From Lentzea kentuckyensis (GTDB lineage: Bacteria; Actinomycetota; Actinomycetes; Mycobacteriales; Pseudonocardiaceae): a stretch of DNA of 64,000 nucleotides. Below are positions 43,056-53,305 of the stretch, piece by piece; the stretch's first letter is position 1, and the number at the start of each line of letters is the position of its first letter. The notes beneath the pieces are model-generated. The model saw only the letters and a list, made by a program, of their open reading frames with translations. It ran no database searches and was not told the origin of the DNA. The DNA lies in the NCBI RefSeq assembly GCF_002150765.1, contig NZ_MUYM01000028.1, forward strand, positions 6,815 to 70,814. Direction: 5' to 3'. The translations under genes and the position numbers were made by a program.

Positions 43056-44163
43056 CCGCACGTACTTCCTGACCGGGGCCACCGGGTTTCTCGGGGCCTT
43101 CATCCTCGCCGAACTGCTCGACCGCACCGGCGCCACCGTGCACTGCCTGGTGCGCGCGGCCGACGACGCGGACGGTGCCGACCGGATCCGCGGGGCGATG
43201 ACCGAGTTCCGCACCTGGCGCGACGAATACGCGACCAAGATCGTGCCGGTACCCGGCGACCTCACCAAGCCATTGCTCGGCATTCCGGAGGACCGGTTCT
43301 CACAGCTGGCGCGCGAGGTCGACGTGATCTACCACGCCGGCGCGCAGGTCAACTTCGTCTATCCGTACGCGGCGCTCAAGGCGGCCAACGTCGGTGGCAC
43401 GCAGGAGGTGATCCGGCTCGCGGTGCGCGACCACGTCAAGCCGGTGCACCACGTGTCGGCGGTGGACGCGATGGTGAAGCTCGGGCTGGTCAGCGTGAAG
43501 GAGGACGACCCGTTGCCCGCGAGTCCGATCCCGCACGGCTACGTGCAGAGCAAGTGGGCCGCCGAGCGCGCCGTCGCCGCCGCACAGGCCAAGGGACTGC
43601 CGGTGTCGATCTACCGGCCGTGGCTGGTCGGCGCGCACACCACCACCGGTGTTTGCCACACGACCGACTACGTGCTGCGCCTGTTGCACGGCTGCCTGGA
43701 GGCCGGGGTCGTGCCGAACCACGAGGAGGACCTCAACATCAGCCCGGTCGACTTCTTCAGCCGCGCGCTGGTGCACATCTCGTTGGACGACAACAACCTC
43801 GGCAAGCCCTACCACCTGGCCAACCCGATCGGCGAACCGCTCGTCGACCTGTACGCGCGGATCCGGTCGTTCGGCTACGGGATCGAGGAGCTGCCCTACG
43901 AGGCGTGGCGCGACAGGCTGCACCGGACGTTGCAGCCGGAGAGCCCGGCGTACTCGGTGCTGCCGCTGATCCCCGAGCGCCCTGCCCCGGAAGGCGCGCG
44001 CCACCCGTCGATCGACTGCACCAGGACGTTCGCCGCGCTGGAGGGCACGGACATCACGTGCGCCAGGCTCGACGAGCAGCTGGCGCATCGGCAGCTGAGC
44101 TATCTGGTGGACATCGGGTTCCTGCCGGCGCCGGACCGAGCGCTGACGGCGGTCCGGTCATGA
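43042..44163 (+). CDS. Stand-alone thioester reductase (NRPS R-domain type)
   Basis: 373 residues, an extended SDR with TGATGFLG (11-18) and catalytic Ser139, Tyr167 and Lys171 (HVSA; YVQSKWAAE). HCLVRAADDADGADRIRGAM and VIYHAGAQVNFVYPYAALKAANVGGTQE (split across the cofactor site) are hallmarks of carboxylic-acid/peptidyl-thioester reductases. It should reduce a T-domain thioester with NADPH to an aldehyde or alcohol. It overlaps the A-T gene by 14 bases, so it may act on that aminoacyl thioester, or release the finished chain, since no thioesterase is present. Confidence 0.88.
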   Translation: MPHDDRTYFLTGATGFLGAFILAELLDRTGATVHCLVRAADDADGADRIRGAMTEFRTWRDEYATKIVPVPGDLTKPLLGIPEDRFSQLAREVDVIYHAGAQVNFVYPYAALKAANVGGTQEVIRLAVRDHVKPVHHVSAVDAMVKLGLVSVKEDDPLPASPIPHGYVQSKWAAERAVAAAQAKGLPVSIYRPWLVGAHTTTGVCHTTDYVLRLLHGCLEAGVVPNHEEDLNISPVDFFSRALVHISLDDNNLGKPYHLANPIGEPLVDLYARIRSFGYGIEELPYEAWRDRLHRTLQPESPAYSVLPLIPERPAPEGARHPSIDCTRTFAALEGTDITCARLDEQLAHRQLSYLVDIGFLPAPDRALTAVRS

Positions 44164-45392
44164 CTCTCGCGTTGGGTGCCCGCACCGAGGCAGGAGAGAA
44201 GTTCGTGGCGCTGTGCGAAGCGCACGCCGACGATTTCCGGTCGCGTGCCGCCGACCACGACCGCGACGGAACGTTCCCTCACGAGAACTTCGCGGCCATG
44301 CGGGACAGCGGGGTGCTCGCGGCGCCGGTGCCGGCCGAGCTCGGCGGGCTGGGCGTGACCGCCGTGGAGGACCTGGTCGTCGGCATGAGCCGGATCGCCA
44401 GGGGCGACGCGTCCACCGCGATCGCACTGGCGATGCACATGGGCCCGTGCTGGTCGATCAGCCGGAACCGGCGGCGGCCGGGCGCGGATCGCGAGGTGCT
44501 GGACGGCTACCTGCGCCTGGTCGCCACGGGTGAGCTGGTGCTGTGCGGCGCGGGTACGGAAGCCGGCACGCACACCAGGTTCCCGCTCACCGAGGCGTCC
44601 CGTGTGGACGGTGGATGGTCGCTGACCGGCGACAAGATCTTCGCGACGCTGTCGCCGGTGGCCACCGCGTTCAACATCTTCTGCCGCACCAAGCAGTCCG
44701 ACGGCTCGTGGGTCGCCGCACGAGCCTGGGTCACGCGGGGCAGCGGCGGCTTCGAGGTCGTCGAGAACTGGGACGCCATGGGCATGCGCGCTTCCGGCAG
44801 CCACGCGCTGCGGTTGCGGGACTGCTTCGTGCCCGACGAGCTGATGAGCGTGCGCGGCGCGTGGGGGGAGTGGAGCGCCGAGGAGCTGGTGCACTCGTCC
44901 GCGGGAAATTTGGCGCTGCTGTCGGCATATCTCGGCATCGCGGAAGAGGCCCGTGATATCATTCGCGGGACGCTTCTCAAGCGGCGCAAGGCGCCCAGTG
45001 ACCGGCTGCTCGCCGACCGGCACGCCATCCAGACGTTGTTCGCCCGGATCGAGACGCAGCTGCTGACCTGCCGCGCTGTGCTGCAGCGGGTCAGCAGGCT
45101 GTGGGACGAGCATCTGGAGTCGCATGTGGACAACGATGGATCGCTCTCCGACGCGCATCAGCTGATGGCGGAGTACCAGTGTGCCAAGGCTGTCGTCGAA
45201 CAGAACGCGATCTGCGCCGTGGACCTCGCGATGACGGCGTCGGGAGGCGCCGGCTACCTGTCCTCCAACCCATTGGCGCGTCTCTACCGCGACGTGCGCG
45301 CGGGACCGTTCATGCAGCCGTTCTCCCCGGTCGAGCTGTACGAGTACGTTGGAAAGGTGCGGCTCGACCGCGATCCGGTGGTGGACCTGTGA
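44160..45392 (+). CDS. Acyl-CoA dehydrogenase-like flavoenzyme
   Basis: 410 residues with the ACAD three-domain layout: N-terminal helices (FPHENFAAMRDSGVLAAPVP, ELGGLGVTAVEDLV), a middle beta domain (TGDKIFATLSPVATAFNIFC, NWDAMGMRASGSHALRL) and a C-terminal four-helix bundle (AVDLAMTASGGAGYLSSNPL). The usual catalytic Glu is not obvious. Beside an A-T didomain it more likely desaturates or oxidises an aminoacyl-S-T intermediate than a fatty acyl-CoA. It is coupled to the reductase (4-base overlap) and to the ABC ATPase (1-base overlap). Confidence 0.85.
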   Translation: MTLALGARTEAGEKFVALCEAHADDFRSRAADHDRDGTFPHENFAAMRDSGVLAAPVPAELGGLGVTAVEDLVVGMSRIARGDASTAIALAMHMGPCWSISRNRRRPGADREVLDGYLRLVATGELVLCGAGTEAGTHTRFPLTEASRVDGGWSLTGDKIFATLSPVATAFNIFCRTKQSDGSWVAARAWVTRGSGGFEVVENWDAMGMRASGSHALRLRDCFVPDELMSVRGAWGEWSAEELVHSSAGNLALLSAYLGIAEEARDIIRGTLLKRRKAPSDRLLADRHAIQTLFARIETQLLTCRAVLQRVSRLWDEHLESHVDNDGSLSDAHQLMAEYQCAKAVVEQNAICAVDLAMTASGGAGYLSSNPLARLYRDVRAGPFMQPFSPVELYEYVGKVRLDRDPVVDL

Positions 45393-46300
45393 TGATCGAG
45401 GCGGCCGGACTGTGCAAGCGGTTCGGCCGCCGCACGGCCGTCGACGGGATCGACTTCACGGTGCGCCGCGCCGAGGCGTTCGGGTTCCTCGGCCCCAACG
45501 GCGCGGGCAAGACCAGCACGATGCGCATGCTGTCGTGCGTCTCCCCGCGCTCCGGCGGCACGTTGCGCCTGCTCGGTTCCGACCCGGACTCGGCAGGCCC
45601 CGCGATCAGGGCCCGGCTGGGTGTCGTGCCGCAGGCCGATGCTCTGGACCGCGAGCTGACCGTGCTGGAGAACCTGGTCATCTACGGCCGCTACTTCGAC
45701 ATCCCGTGGTCGGCTGCGAAGCGAAAGGCGTTGGAGCTGCTGGACTTCGTGCGCCTGGCGGACCGCGCGCACGAGGAGGTCGACGGTCTGTCCGGCGGTA
45801 TGAAGCGCCGCCTGGTGATCGCCCGTGCGTTGATCAACGACCCTGACCTGATCATCCTGGACGAGCCGACCACCGGCCTGGACCCGCAGGCGAGGCACCT
45901 GATCTGGGATCGTCTGTACGAGCTCAAGCAGCGAGGCGTCACCCTCGTCCTGACCACGCACTACATGGACGAGGCCGAGCAACTCTGCGACCGTCTGGTG
46001 GTCATGGACCACGGTCGCATCATCGCCGAGGGCTCGCCGCGCGCGCTGATCCGCGAGTACTGCAGCCCAGAAGTCGTCGAGCTGCGCTTCCCGGTCGGCA
46101 GGCGCCCCGACATCGCCGACCGCTTCGCCGCGGTCACCGACCGCGTCGAGCAGCTGCTGGACCGCTTTCTGCTCTACACCGGCGACAGCGACGCGGTGCT
46201 GGCCCGGTTGAACGGCTTCCAGCCGGAGAACACCGTCGTGCGGCGCGGCAACCTGGAGGACGTCTTCCTGAGGCTGACCGGCCACGAGCTGGTGAGGTGA
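45392..46300 (+). CDS. ABC exporter ATP-binding protein (DrrA/NodI-like)
   Basis: 302 residues. Walker A LGPNGAGKTST (about 33-43), signature LSGGMKRRL, Walker B LIILDEPTTGLDP, and an H-loop in TTHYMDEAEQ. The C-terminal ~75 residues form the accessory domain usual in drug-resistance ATPases. It energises export with the two following permeases and overlaps the first of them by 4 bases. Confidence 0.93.
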   Translation: MIEAAGLCKRFGRRTAVDGIDFTVRRAEAFGFLGPNGAGKTSTMRMLSCVSPRSGGTLRLLGSDPDSAGPAIRARLGVVPQADALDRELTVLENLVIYGRYFDIPWSAAKRKALELLDFVRLADRAHEEVDGLSGGMKRRLVIARALINDPDLIILDEPTTGLDPQARHLIWDRLYELKQRGVTLVLTTHYMDEAEQLCDRLVVMDHGRIIAEGSPRALIREYCSPEVVELRFPVGRRPDIADRFAAVTDRVEQLLDRFLLYTGDSDAVLARLNGFQPENTVVRRGNLEDVFLRLTGHELVR

Positions 46301-47052
46301 CCGTGGCGATCCGCGTGGTGCAGCACAACGTGCTTACCTTCCGCCACATCTGGCGCTCGTACCTGGGCTCACTTCTGGGGCCGCTCGTGTTCCTGGTCGC
46401 GGTGGGCGCGGGCGTGGGCACCCTCGTCGACGCCGGCGAACTCGGTATGCCGTACCTGACCTACCTGGCACCTGGCCTGATCGTCGGCGCGGCCGTGCAG
46501 ACCGGCTCTCTGGCGGGGTTCGGCCCGATCATGGGCCGCATCCGCTGGGACCCGATCTACGAGTCGATGCTGCACGCACCGTTGCGCATCCGGGACGTGC
46601 TGGCAGGCGAGATGCTCTGGATCGTCCTGCGCCTGACGGTGGGGTCGCTGCTGTTCTTCACGGCCATGCTCGTCCTCGACGTGGTCGCTTCACCGTGGAC
46701 AGTCCTTTGTGTACCCGTCGCCGTGCTGTGCGGCTTGTCGTTCGCGGCGCTCTTCACCGCGATAGCCGGGCACGCTCCCAACGGCTACACCTACGACGTG
46801 CTGTCCCGCGTGGTGGTCATCCCGCTGTTCCTGTTCGGCGGCGTGTTCTTTCCGGTGGACCGCCTCCCTTGGCCACTCCGCGTGGTGGTGGAGCTGACTC
46901 CCGTTCCCCACGCGACCTCACTGGCCCGCGCGACGTTGACCGGACCGCCGGCCGCTGGCCTCGTTCTGGTGTTCCTGGCTGTTGCCGCCACGTACACGGC
47001 CGGCGCCCTCCTGGTGGCGCACAGGGCGTTCCGGAAACGGCTGACCTCATGA
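46297..47052 (+). CDS. ABC-2 type permease (first)
   Basis: 251 residues with about six membrane helices (YLGSLLGPLVFLVAVGAGVG, FGGVFFPVDRLPWPL and a C-terminal anchor), of the NodJ/DrrB type. GTG 46297 overlaps the ATPase stop. It differs enough from the next permease to form a heterodimer, and its neighbour ATPase should drive export of the cluster product. Confidence 0.88.
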   Translation: MTVAIRVVQHNVLTFRHIWRSYLGSLLGPLVFLVAVGAGVGTLVDAGELGMPYLTYLAPGLIVGAAVQTGSLAGFGPIMGRIRWDPIYESMLHAPLRIRDVLAGEMLWIVLRLTVGSLLFFTAMLVLDVVASPWTVLCVPVAVLCGLSFAALFTAIAGHAPNGYTYDVLSRVVVIPLFLFGGVFFPVDRLPWPLRVVVELTPVPHATSLARATLTGPPAAGLVLVFLAVAATYTAGALLVAHRAFRKRLTS

Positions 47053-47774
47053 GCCGCTGGACCCACCTGGTGGAACGCAACGCCCTGGTCTACCGCAGGC
47101 TGTGGCTGGTGATGGTGGCAGGCCTGCTGGAACCGTGCGTGTACCTGCTGGGCCTCGGCTACGGCATCGGCACCCTGATCGGTCCGTCCTACGCGGCGTT
47201 CGTCGCACCGGCCCTGATCGCAACAGCGGCCATGAACGGCGCGATCTACGACACGACGTTCTCCGTGTTGCACAAGCTCAGGTACGAGCGGATCTACGAC
47301 ACCCTGCTCACCACTCCGCTCACCACCAGGAGCATCGCGGCGGGCGAAGTCGCCTGGGCACTGCTGCGCGGCGCGGTCTACATCTCGGCGATGATCGCCT
47401 TCACCGCGCTGCTGGACCTTCTGCCGCTGAGCGCGGCCGTGCTGCCGGCCGCGTTGCTGGTCACGTTCTGCTTCGCCGCCCTGGGATGCGCGATCACCAC
47501 CTATCTGCGCAGCTGGCAGGACGTGGAGAACGTCAACCTGGCGCAGCTGGTCATCTTCCTGTGCTCCGGCACGCTGTTTCCCGTTGATGTGTACCCGGCT
47601 GCGCTGAGGTGGCTCGTGGAGTTGAGTCCGCTCACCCGAGGGATCGATCTGCTCCGCGGACTCGCGGGTCCCTTCCAGCCCGTGCTGCTCCTGGACGTGG
47701 CCTATCTGCTGGGCCTGGGCCTCGCAGGCCTGGCGATCACGACCCGCCGCCTGGCGCGCGTGGTACTTCGGTAG
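47049..47774 (+). CDS. ABC-2 type permease (second)
   Basis: 241 residues with six predicted membrane helices, including YRRLWLVMVAGLLEPCVYLL and the conserved CSGTLFPVDVYP loop. It is a paralogue of the preceding permease (FPVDR/FPVDV motif shared) and overlaps it by 4 bases (ATGA). Last gene of the right operon; the sequence after it is an IS remnant. Confidence 0.88.
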   Translation: MSRWTHLVERNALVYRRLWLVMVAGLLEPCVYLLGLGYGIGTLIGPSYAAFVAPALIATAAMNGAIYDTTFSVLHKLRYERIYDTLLTTPLTTRSIAAGEVAWALLRGAVYISAMIAFTALLDLLPLSAAVLPAALLVTFCFAALGCAITTYLRSWQDVENVNLAQLVIFLCSGTLFPVDVYPAALRWLVELSPLTRGIDLLRGLAGPFQPVLLLDVAYLLGLGLAGLAITTRRLARVVLR

Positions 47775-47894
47775 GTCGCGCCGAGCACGAGCGCCACTGG
47801 GCAGCCGGTACCGGGCGACCTGGCCTCGTGTAGGTGCCGAGAAATGCGTCCGTGCAGGTCAGCAGGCGTCGGCGGGTAGTGCTCATCGTCCGGC

Positions 47895-48136
47895 ATGATC
47901 GCGGCTGTGCTGGTCCGCTTCACCTGTCTCGCCATCTCCCAGGTCTTCGCCGCGCTGTGGCTCTTGCGCATGACCGATCGAGAGAAGGACGTCGAGATCC
48001 TTCGCTACGCCACCGATTCGCGGTCCGGCACCGGCGACTCGGCGATCAGCGCCCACGATTGCGACCTGAGGACAGGGCCTTGCTGGCCGCACTGCTCGTG
48101 CCCCTGGCCCGCGCGACGTTTGACACACCCGCTTGA
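47895..48136 (+). pseudogene. Frameshifted remnant of an IS integrase/transposase
   Basis: Reading MIAAVLVRFTCLAISQVFAA, then LLRMTDREKDVEILR, matches the N-terminus of the common actinobacterial integrase-core transposases that begin near '...MLRLLPMSDRDKDAEIL'. The following segment, RLRPEDRALLAALLVPLARA (about 48067-48130), continues the same protein in another frame. The DDE catalytic core is gone and no inverted repeats are seen. Confidence 0.6.
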
Positions 48137-48390
48137 GATCCGCAGGCCAGGCACGTTGAGCACGTCCTGGCGGATCACCCTCGCCGTGGCCAGGGGCCAA
48201 CATCGCGCTCGGTGTCGTGATGGCGGTGCTGGGGGCCGACCTGGTCGACGTGCCGCTGTTCGCGGCGAACGCCGTGCTGTAACTCGCGCTGCTGGCGTTG
48301 CCACTGCTGGGCAGGAACTCAGTCCGCCTGTCCAATGTGGAACTGCGCGGGCAGGTCAAGGGTACTTCGCCGTTCGCACGGCCACGTCGG
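48137..48390. other. Degenerate spacer with possible gene debris
   Basis: One frame reads NIALGVVMAVLGADLVDVPL, a stop, then LALLALPLLGRNSVRLSN. This is membrane-helix-like sequence interrupted by a stop and may be debris of another gene. No supportable intact ORF. Confidence 0.4.
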
Positions 48391-48428
48391 GACAGGGGGT
48401 GACGCGGAACCCCGCGTCACCCCCTGTC
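48391..48428 (-). terminator. Very strong hairpin terminator
   Basis: Perfect 17-bp stem GACAGGGGGTGACGCGG (48391-48407) / CCGCGTCACCCCCTGTC (48412-48428) with a 4-base loop, 15 bases beyond the stop of the minus-strand GH172 gene. The strongest hairpin I found in the window. Confidence 0.88.
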
Positions 48429-48442
48429 ACCTCACCGCCCGG

Positions 48443-51400
48443 TCACCACGCGCTCGGCCGCGGCACCTCGTCGCCCAGCGCGAACGAGTCGTGCCACTTG
48501 ACGCCGTCACCGCTGAACCGCGAGCCGGTGGACACCGCGACGAAGACGTCCGCCGCCGTGCCCCTGGTGAACGTCACCACGTCGTCGCGCCCGTCACCGG
48601 TGAAGTCGCCGACACCCGGCACCTCGTCGCCCACGGCGAAGTGGTCGTGCCAGCGCACCGCCGGGCCGAACGACGAGCCGGTGGACAGCGCCGCCGTGGC
48701 CTTCCCGTCGGCGAACGACACGACGTCGTCGCGCCCGTCGCCGTCCACGTCGCCCAGGAGCGCCCGCGCCGTGCCGGCGGCGAGGTCGTCGTGCCACTTC
48801 CAGCCGTCCTGCACGAAGCGGGTGCCGTCGGACAGCGACACGTACACGTCAGCGGAGGTGCCGCCGGTGAACGTGACGATGTCGTCGCGCCCGTCGCCGT
48901 CCACGTCACCGACCGCGGGCCGTTCGGCGCCGACGGCGAAGTGGTCGTGCCACTTCCACCCGTCCTGCACGAAGCGGCGGCCGTTGGACAGCGCCACGTA
49001 CACGTCGGCCGAGTCGCCTCGCGTGAAGGTGGCGATGTCGTCCTTGCCGTCCCCGTTGAAGTCGCCCACCAGCGGGATCTCCGCGTCGGCCGCGAAGTGG
49101 TCGTGCCACTTCCAGCCGTCCTGCACGAACTTCGTGCCGTCCGACAGCGACACGTACACGTCCGCCGCGTCACCGCGCGTGAACGTCGCCACGTCGGCGC
49201 GGCCGTCACCGTCGAAGTCCCCGGTCAGCGGAATCTCGTCCCCGACGGCGAAGTGGTCGTGCCACTTCACGCCGTTGCCGCTGAACGCCGAGCCGGTCGA
49301 GCGGGCCACGAAGGCGTCGGAGCTCGTGCCCCTGGTGAACGTGACGATGTCGTCCTTGCCGTCGCCGTCGAAGTCGCTCGTCGTCGGATGGGCGGTGCGG
49401 GCCGACACCGGCTCGCTGGGTGTACCGGCGTTGCCGGCTGCGTCCACCGCCACGACCCGGTAGTACCAGGTCTGGCCGGTGCGCAGCGCCTGGTGGGTGA
49501 ACGTCGGCAGCGTCGCGACCCCGAGCAGGTTCTGCGCCGAGACCGGCACCGACGCGGTCTGCGACCCGTACACCCGGTACTCGCGCGTGCCGACGTCGTC
49601 CGCGGCCGGTTCCCAGGTCAGCCGCAACGAGTGCACCTTCGTGCCGGTGAACCCGATGCGGGCGGCGGCCGCGGGGCCGCGGGTGTCGGCGGCGGGCGCC
49701 ACGAGGCTGTCCGCGGTGTAGCGGGCGGAGGTCCACGCCGGCGCGCCCGCGACCGGTCGCAGCGTCACGGTGACCGCCGACTTGCCGGCGGTCACCGCGG
49801 CGGGCAGCGCGTACGTGTCGTGCAGCCAGCGAGACGCGCCGTTGCCCAGTGGCTGGGTCCACGTGCCCGCCGGCGTGCCGTCCACCAGCACCTGCGCCCG
49901 CTGCCCGGCGGCGGCCTGGTCGCCGAGCCGGCGCAGCAGGACCCCGGTGTTGTCCGGGGAGACCGCCACGCGGAACGACGTCTCGCCCGTGCCGGAGCGG
50001 ACGTCGTCGCGCACCACGACGTCATCCGAGTCGCCTTCGTAGCCGGAGTCGAGCACGGTCTGGGTGGTGCCCGTCGCCTCGGTCCAGCCGTGCGCGGCCC
50101 GGCTCGCCGGGTCGCCGGTGTCGATCGCGTCGGTCTGCCTGCTCGCCGGTTCCGGCCGCGTGTAGAGGAACGCGGTGGAGGAGTAGTCGGCGTCGTGGTC
50201 GTCCTGCGCGCCGTGCTCGATGCCGAACTCCAGCGCGTTCGCGTACCCGACCGAGTCGGCCAGCATCAGCCGGTACACCGCGTCGCACTCGACCGTGCAG
50301 CCACCGGCGGCACGCAGGTGCCGGGGGTTGCCGTTGAACGGGTTGCTGAACTCGCCACGGTCGAAGTACCAGCCGCTCTCGTAAAAATCCTCCGTGCCGG
50401 TGCCGTGCAGCTGCGGGCTGGGGGAGGAGTCCACGTGCACCCGCTCGTCACCTTCCAGGTAGCCGCGGGTGTTGCCGCCGGGCACGGTGCCGCGCATGGT
50501 GTGCGAGACGCCGACGAACCGGCCGCGGCCCGCCGCCGAGACGAACGTCCAGTCACGGCCCGGCGTGGTGGCGCCCGCCCGCGACTGGGTGGTGAAGTGC
50601 CCGGCGCTGCCGCCGGGTCCGAGCGCCGTCGTCCACCGGCTGTCCGGCGCGGCGACGACCTCAGAGCCGATCCCGGCGATCGCGGCGGAGCCGGTGTTGA
50701 CCAGCTCGACGGTCGCCGCCGTGCGGTACGGCATCGGCCACCAGCTCGAATACCAGCCGCCGGGAGCCGTGTCCATGGCGAACATCAGCGCTCGCACCGA
50801 CGTCTCGCCCAGCCCGCCACCGAAGAACTCGCCGACCGGACTGTCCACTGTGGTGCGGCCGTCGAACGTGATCCGCAGCCGCAACGCGCGCAGCGCCGCC
50901 GCCCCGGCGTTGTCGGGCACCCGCAGGCGCAGGGCCGAGATGCTGCCAGGACCGGTCACCGCCGCCAGGGTCGTGCGCGCCCCGGCCGCCAGCGTGGACG
51001 TGCGGGCGGTGGTGGTCGCGCCCGGCGCGGCGGGCTTGGGATCGGCCGTGCCCGCGGCGCGCAGCATCGCCAGCACGTCGTCCGCGCGGTCGGCCGGGTC
51101 GAACGCCGTGACCCCGTCCGCGGTGGGGAAGTGCCGGTACGTCACGTGGTAGAAGTTCGGGTTGTTCTGCACGGTGACCCGCATGGACGTCCGGTACGGC
51201 ATCGGCACCTTGACGTACGCGCCGCCCGAGCTCTGCTCCGAGGTGGCCACCAGGGGGAAGCTGAACGGCGCGCCCTGCCGGCCCTCGACGAGCTCCTGCA
51301 GCGACCGGTCCACCACGGCACGGCCGTCGAGCTCGATCCGGATGCGGCCCGTGCCGGTCATGTCACCGGTCGGCCGGCCGGAGCTCGCCTGGGTGAACCA

Positions 51401-51712
51401 CAGCGACGCCAGTTCACCCGCGCCGCTGTCCTCGGCGATGACGCAGCCGCTCGCGTCGGTGCGCAGGCACGAGTTGGCGCCGCTGAAGCCGTCGTTGTTG
51501 CTGCCGTCGCGGCCGAAGCTGGAGAACTGCCGGGTCCGCACGCCCGGCGGGGTGAGGGAGGGCAGGTCGTCGAGCTGGCGATAGGTGGCCCAGCCGACCG
51601 GTCCCACTTCGGAGGTCGCGGCGTGCGCGGCCGGCGGTGCGACCGACGCGACGGCCGCGGCGGCCAGCGTGACCACCGCCGCCGTCGCGGCCCTGATCGT
51701 GAACGTGTTCAT
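48443..51712 (-). CDS. Secreted GH172/DUF2961 enzyme with FnIII and WHD repeats
   Basis: 1089 residues. Signal peptide about 1-32. DUF2961 double jelly roll about 40-530 with [20 protein letters not shown], the region holding catalytic Glu residues in GH172. A beta-sandwich about 540-665. A fibronectin-III-like domain about 675-775. Six FG-GAP-like repeats about 780-1089 ([16 protein letters not shown]...[12 protein letters not shown]). GH172 enzymes act on arabino- or fructofuranosides; a mycobacterial-type arabinan substrate is possible. ATG 51712 follows AAAGG. A terminator separates it from the upstream CHAP gene. Confidence 0.85.
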   Translation of the reverse strand: MNTFTIRAATAAVVTLAAAAVASVAPPAAHAATSEVGPVGWATYRQLDDLPSLTPPGVRTRQFSSFGRDGSNNDGFSGANSCLRTDASGCVIAEDSGAGELASLWFTQASSGRPTGDMTGTGRIRIELDGRAVVDRSLQELVEGRQGAPFSFPLVATSEQSSGGAYVKVPMPYRTSMRVTVQNNPNFYHVTYRHFPTADGVTAFDPADRADDVLAMLRAAGTADPKPAAPGATTTARTSTLAAGARTTLAAVTGPGSISALRLRVPDNAGAAALRALRLRITFDGRTTVDSPVGEFFGGGLGETSVRALMFAMDTAPGGWYSSWWPMPYRTAATVELVNTGSAAIAGIGSEVVAAPDSRWTTALGPGGSAGHFTTQSRAGATTPGRDWTFVSAAGRGRFVGVSHTMRGTVPGGNTRGYLEGDERVHVDSSPSPQLHGTGTEDFYESGWYFDRGEFSNPFNGNPRHLRAAGGCTVECDAVYRLMLADSVGYANALEFGIEHGAQDDHDADYSSTAFLYTRPEPASRQTDAIDTGDPASRAAHGWTEATGTTQTVLDSGYEGDSDDVVVRDDVRSGTGETSFRVAVSPDNTGVLLRRLGDQAAAGQRAQVLVDGTPAGTWTQPLGNGASRWLHDTYALPAAVTAGKSAVTVTLRPVAGAPAWTSARYTADSLVAPAADTRGPAAAARIGFTGTKVHSLRLTWEPAADDVGTREYRVYGSQTASVPVSAQNLLGVATLPTFTHQALRTGQTWYYRVVAVDAAGNAGTPSEPVSARTAHPTTSDFDGDGKDDIVTFTRGTSSDAFVARSTGSAFSGNGVKWHDHFAVGDEIPLTGDFDGDGRADVATFTRGDAADVYVSLSDGTKFVQDGWKWHDHFAADAEIPLVGDFNGDGKDDIATFTRGDSADVYVALSNGRRFVQDGWKWHDHFAVGAERPAVGDVDGDGRDDIVTFTGGTSADVYVSLSDGTRFVQDGWKWHDDLAAGTARALLGDVDGDGRDDVVSFADGKATAALSTGSSFGPAVRWHDHFAVGDEVPGVGDFTGDGRDDVVTFTRGTAADVFVAVSTGSRFSGDGVKWHDSFALGDEVPRPSAW

Positions 51713-51732
51713 CACGGCCTTTCACGGTGTGC

Positions 51733-51765
51733 GAGGCGCCGCGGCGGTGTGCGCCGCGGCGCCTC
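51733..51765 (-). terminator. Hairpin between the CHAP and GH172 genes
   Basis: Perfect 14-bp GC-rich stem GAGGCGCCGCGGCG / CGCCGCGGCGCCTC with a 5-base loop, in the 61-base gap. It should terminate or attenuate transcription from the CHAP gene into the GH172 gene. Confidence 0.8.
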
Positions 51766-51773
51766 TGGTGGGG

Positions 51774-53288
51774 TCAGGCGCCGGGTGGGCTGACGTAACC
51801 GGAGATCAGCACGTTGCGGCCGCCGGCCCTGGCGGTCACCGGGTTGATCGTGGTGGCCTGCACCTTGGACGTCGTGGGGCTGTTGCCCCAGTTGCCGTTG
51901 ATGGTGGTGATCGTGCCGTTGGAGTTCACCGAGGCGATCACCGAGACGTGGCCGCCGGTGCCGGAGCCCGGCTCGCCGTAGATCACCCAGTCGCCGACCG
52001 CCGGGCTGCCGATCTGGCCGGCCGGGCGGCGCTTGAACAGCCCGCGGTTCACGCCCCACGAGCCGAGCGCCGTGGCCACGTACGTGCCGCGCGGCGTGCC
52101 CGCGATACCCGCCCGCTCCCACGTCCAGGTCGCGAACATCGCGCACCAGTCCAGCGTGCACGGGCCGTACTTCTTGCAGCCGGGGTAGGTGACGCCGACC
52201 TCGCCGCGGGCGATGTCCCCGATGGCCTGCCGCAGCGACGGCGCGCCGCCCAGCAGGAACGTCGAGATGTCGGCCTTGTGGTCGCCGTTGAAGTCGCCGA
52301 CGCGGGGCACCTCGGTGCCGACACCGAAGCGGTCGTGCCACTTGACGCTGGTGCCGACGAACGAGGAGCCCGTCGAGGTGGCCACGTACACGTCGGCGGC
52401 GTCACCACGGGTGAACGTGGCGATGTCGGCCTTCCCGTCGCCGTTGAAGTCCCCGACCTCGGGGATCTCGTTGCCGATGGAGAAGAAGTCGTGCCACTTC
52501 CAGCCGTCCTGCACGAACTTCGTGCCGTCCGAAAGGGACACGTAGACGTCACCGGCGTCACCGCGGGTGAACGTGACGAGGTCGTCCTTGCCGTCCCCGT
52601 TGAAGTCGCCCGTGCCGAGGACCTCGCCGCCGATGCCGAAGTGGTCGTGCCACTTGACGCTCGTGCCCTCGAACGCCGACCCCGTGGACAGCGCCACGTA
52701 GGCGTCGCCGGTGTCGCCGCGGGTGAAGGTGACGATGTCGTCCTTGCCGTCGCCGTTGAAGTCGCCGACGAGCGGGACCTCGTTGCCGATGGAGAAGAAG
52801 TCGTGCCACTTCCAGCCGTCCTGCACGAACTTCGTGCCGTCCGAAAGGGACACGTACACGTCGCCGGTGTCGCCGCGGGTGAACGTGGCGACGTCGTCCT
52901 TGCCGTCGCCGTTGAAGTCGCCCACCAACGGTGTCTCCGAGCCGGCCGCGAAGTGGTCGTGCCACTTGACGCCGCTGCCGTTGAAGGCCGACCCCGTGGA
53001 CAGCGCCACGTACGCGTCCGCCGCGTCGCCGCGGGTGAAGGTGACGACGTCGTCCTTGCCGTCGCCGTTGAAGTCACCGGTCAGCGGGATCTCGTTGCCG
53101 ATGCCGAAGAAGTCGTGCCACTTCCAGCCGTCCTGGACGAACCTGCCGCCGTCGGACAACGACACGTAGACGTCCCCGGTGGGGTCGTCGGCGTGCGCGG
53201 CGGGCGCGGTGATGCCCGCCAGCCCGGCCGCCACGGTGATCCCGGCGAGAAGCGCGCCGCCCAGTCGTCTCCTGCCCACTCCGGACAT
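51774..53288 (-). CDS. Secreted WHD-repeat protein with C-terminal CHAP domain
   Basis: 504 residues. Signal peptide [20 protein letters not shown], cleaved near AHA. Residues about 37-355 hold one N-terminally truncated and five complete ~49-residue repeats with DFNGDGKDD calcium-type loops. Two repeat types alternate ([11 protein letters not shown] and G(S/T)xVKWHDHF). The C-terminal CHAP domain (about 365-500) has Cys in [12 protein letters not shown], His in [11 protein letters not shown] and Asn in INGNWGN: a peptidoglycan amidase/endopeptidase. ATG 53288 (GGGGGAAAGG upstream) is preferred; ATG 53306 overlapping the upstream stop (TGATG) is the alternative. Confidence 0.85.
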   Translation of the reverse strand: MSGVGRRRLGGALLAGITVAAGLAGITAPAAHADDPTGDVYVSLSDGGRFVQDGWKWHDFFGIGNEIPLTGDFNGDGKDDVVTFTRGDAADAYVALSTGSAFNGSGVKWHDHFAAGSETPLVGDFNGDGKDDVATFTRGDTGDVYVSLSDGTKFVQDGWKWHDFFSIGNEVPLVGDFNGDGKDDIVTFTRGDTGDAYVALSTGSAFEGTSVKWHDHFGIGGEVLGTGDFNGDGKDDLVTFTRGDAGDVYVSLSDGTKFVQDGWKWHDFFSIGNEIPEVGDFNGDGKADIATFTRGDAADVYVATSTGSSFVGTSVKWHDRFGVGTEVPRVGDFNGDHKADISTFLLGGAPSLRQAIGDIARGEVGVTYPGCKKYGPCTLDWCAMFATWTWERAGIAGTPRGTYVATALGSWGVNRGLFKRRPAGQIGSPAVGDWVIYGEPGSGTGGHVSVIASVNSNGTITTINGNWGNSPTTSKVQATTINPVTARAGGRNVLISGYVSPPGA

Positions 53289-53305
53289 GCCTTTCCCCCA
53301 GTTCA

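Noticed and set aside
48450-49390. CRISPR-like periodic repeat
   Set aside because: The ~147-bp period is coding repeat DNA in frame; there are no short repeats with unique spacers.
48335-51793. 1152-residue plus-strand ORF opposite the GH172 gene
   Set aside because: It is an Arg/Val/Gly-rich mirror frame produced by high GC; the minus strand has signal peptide, domains and repeats.
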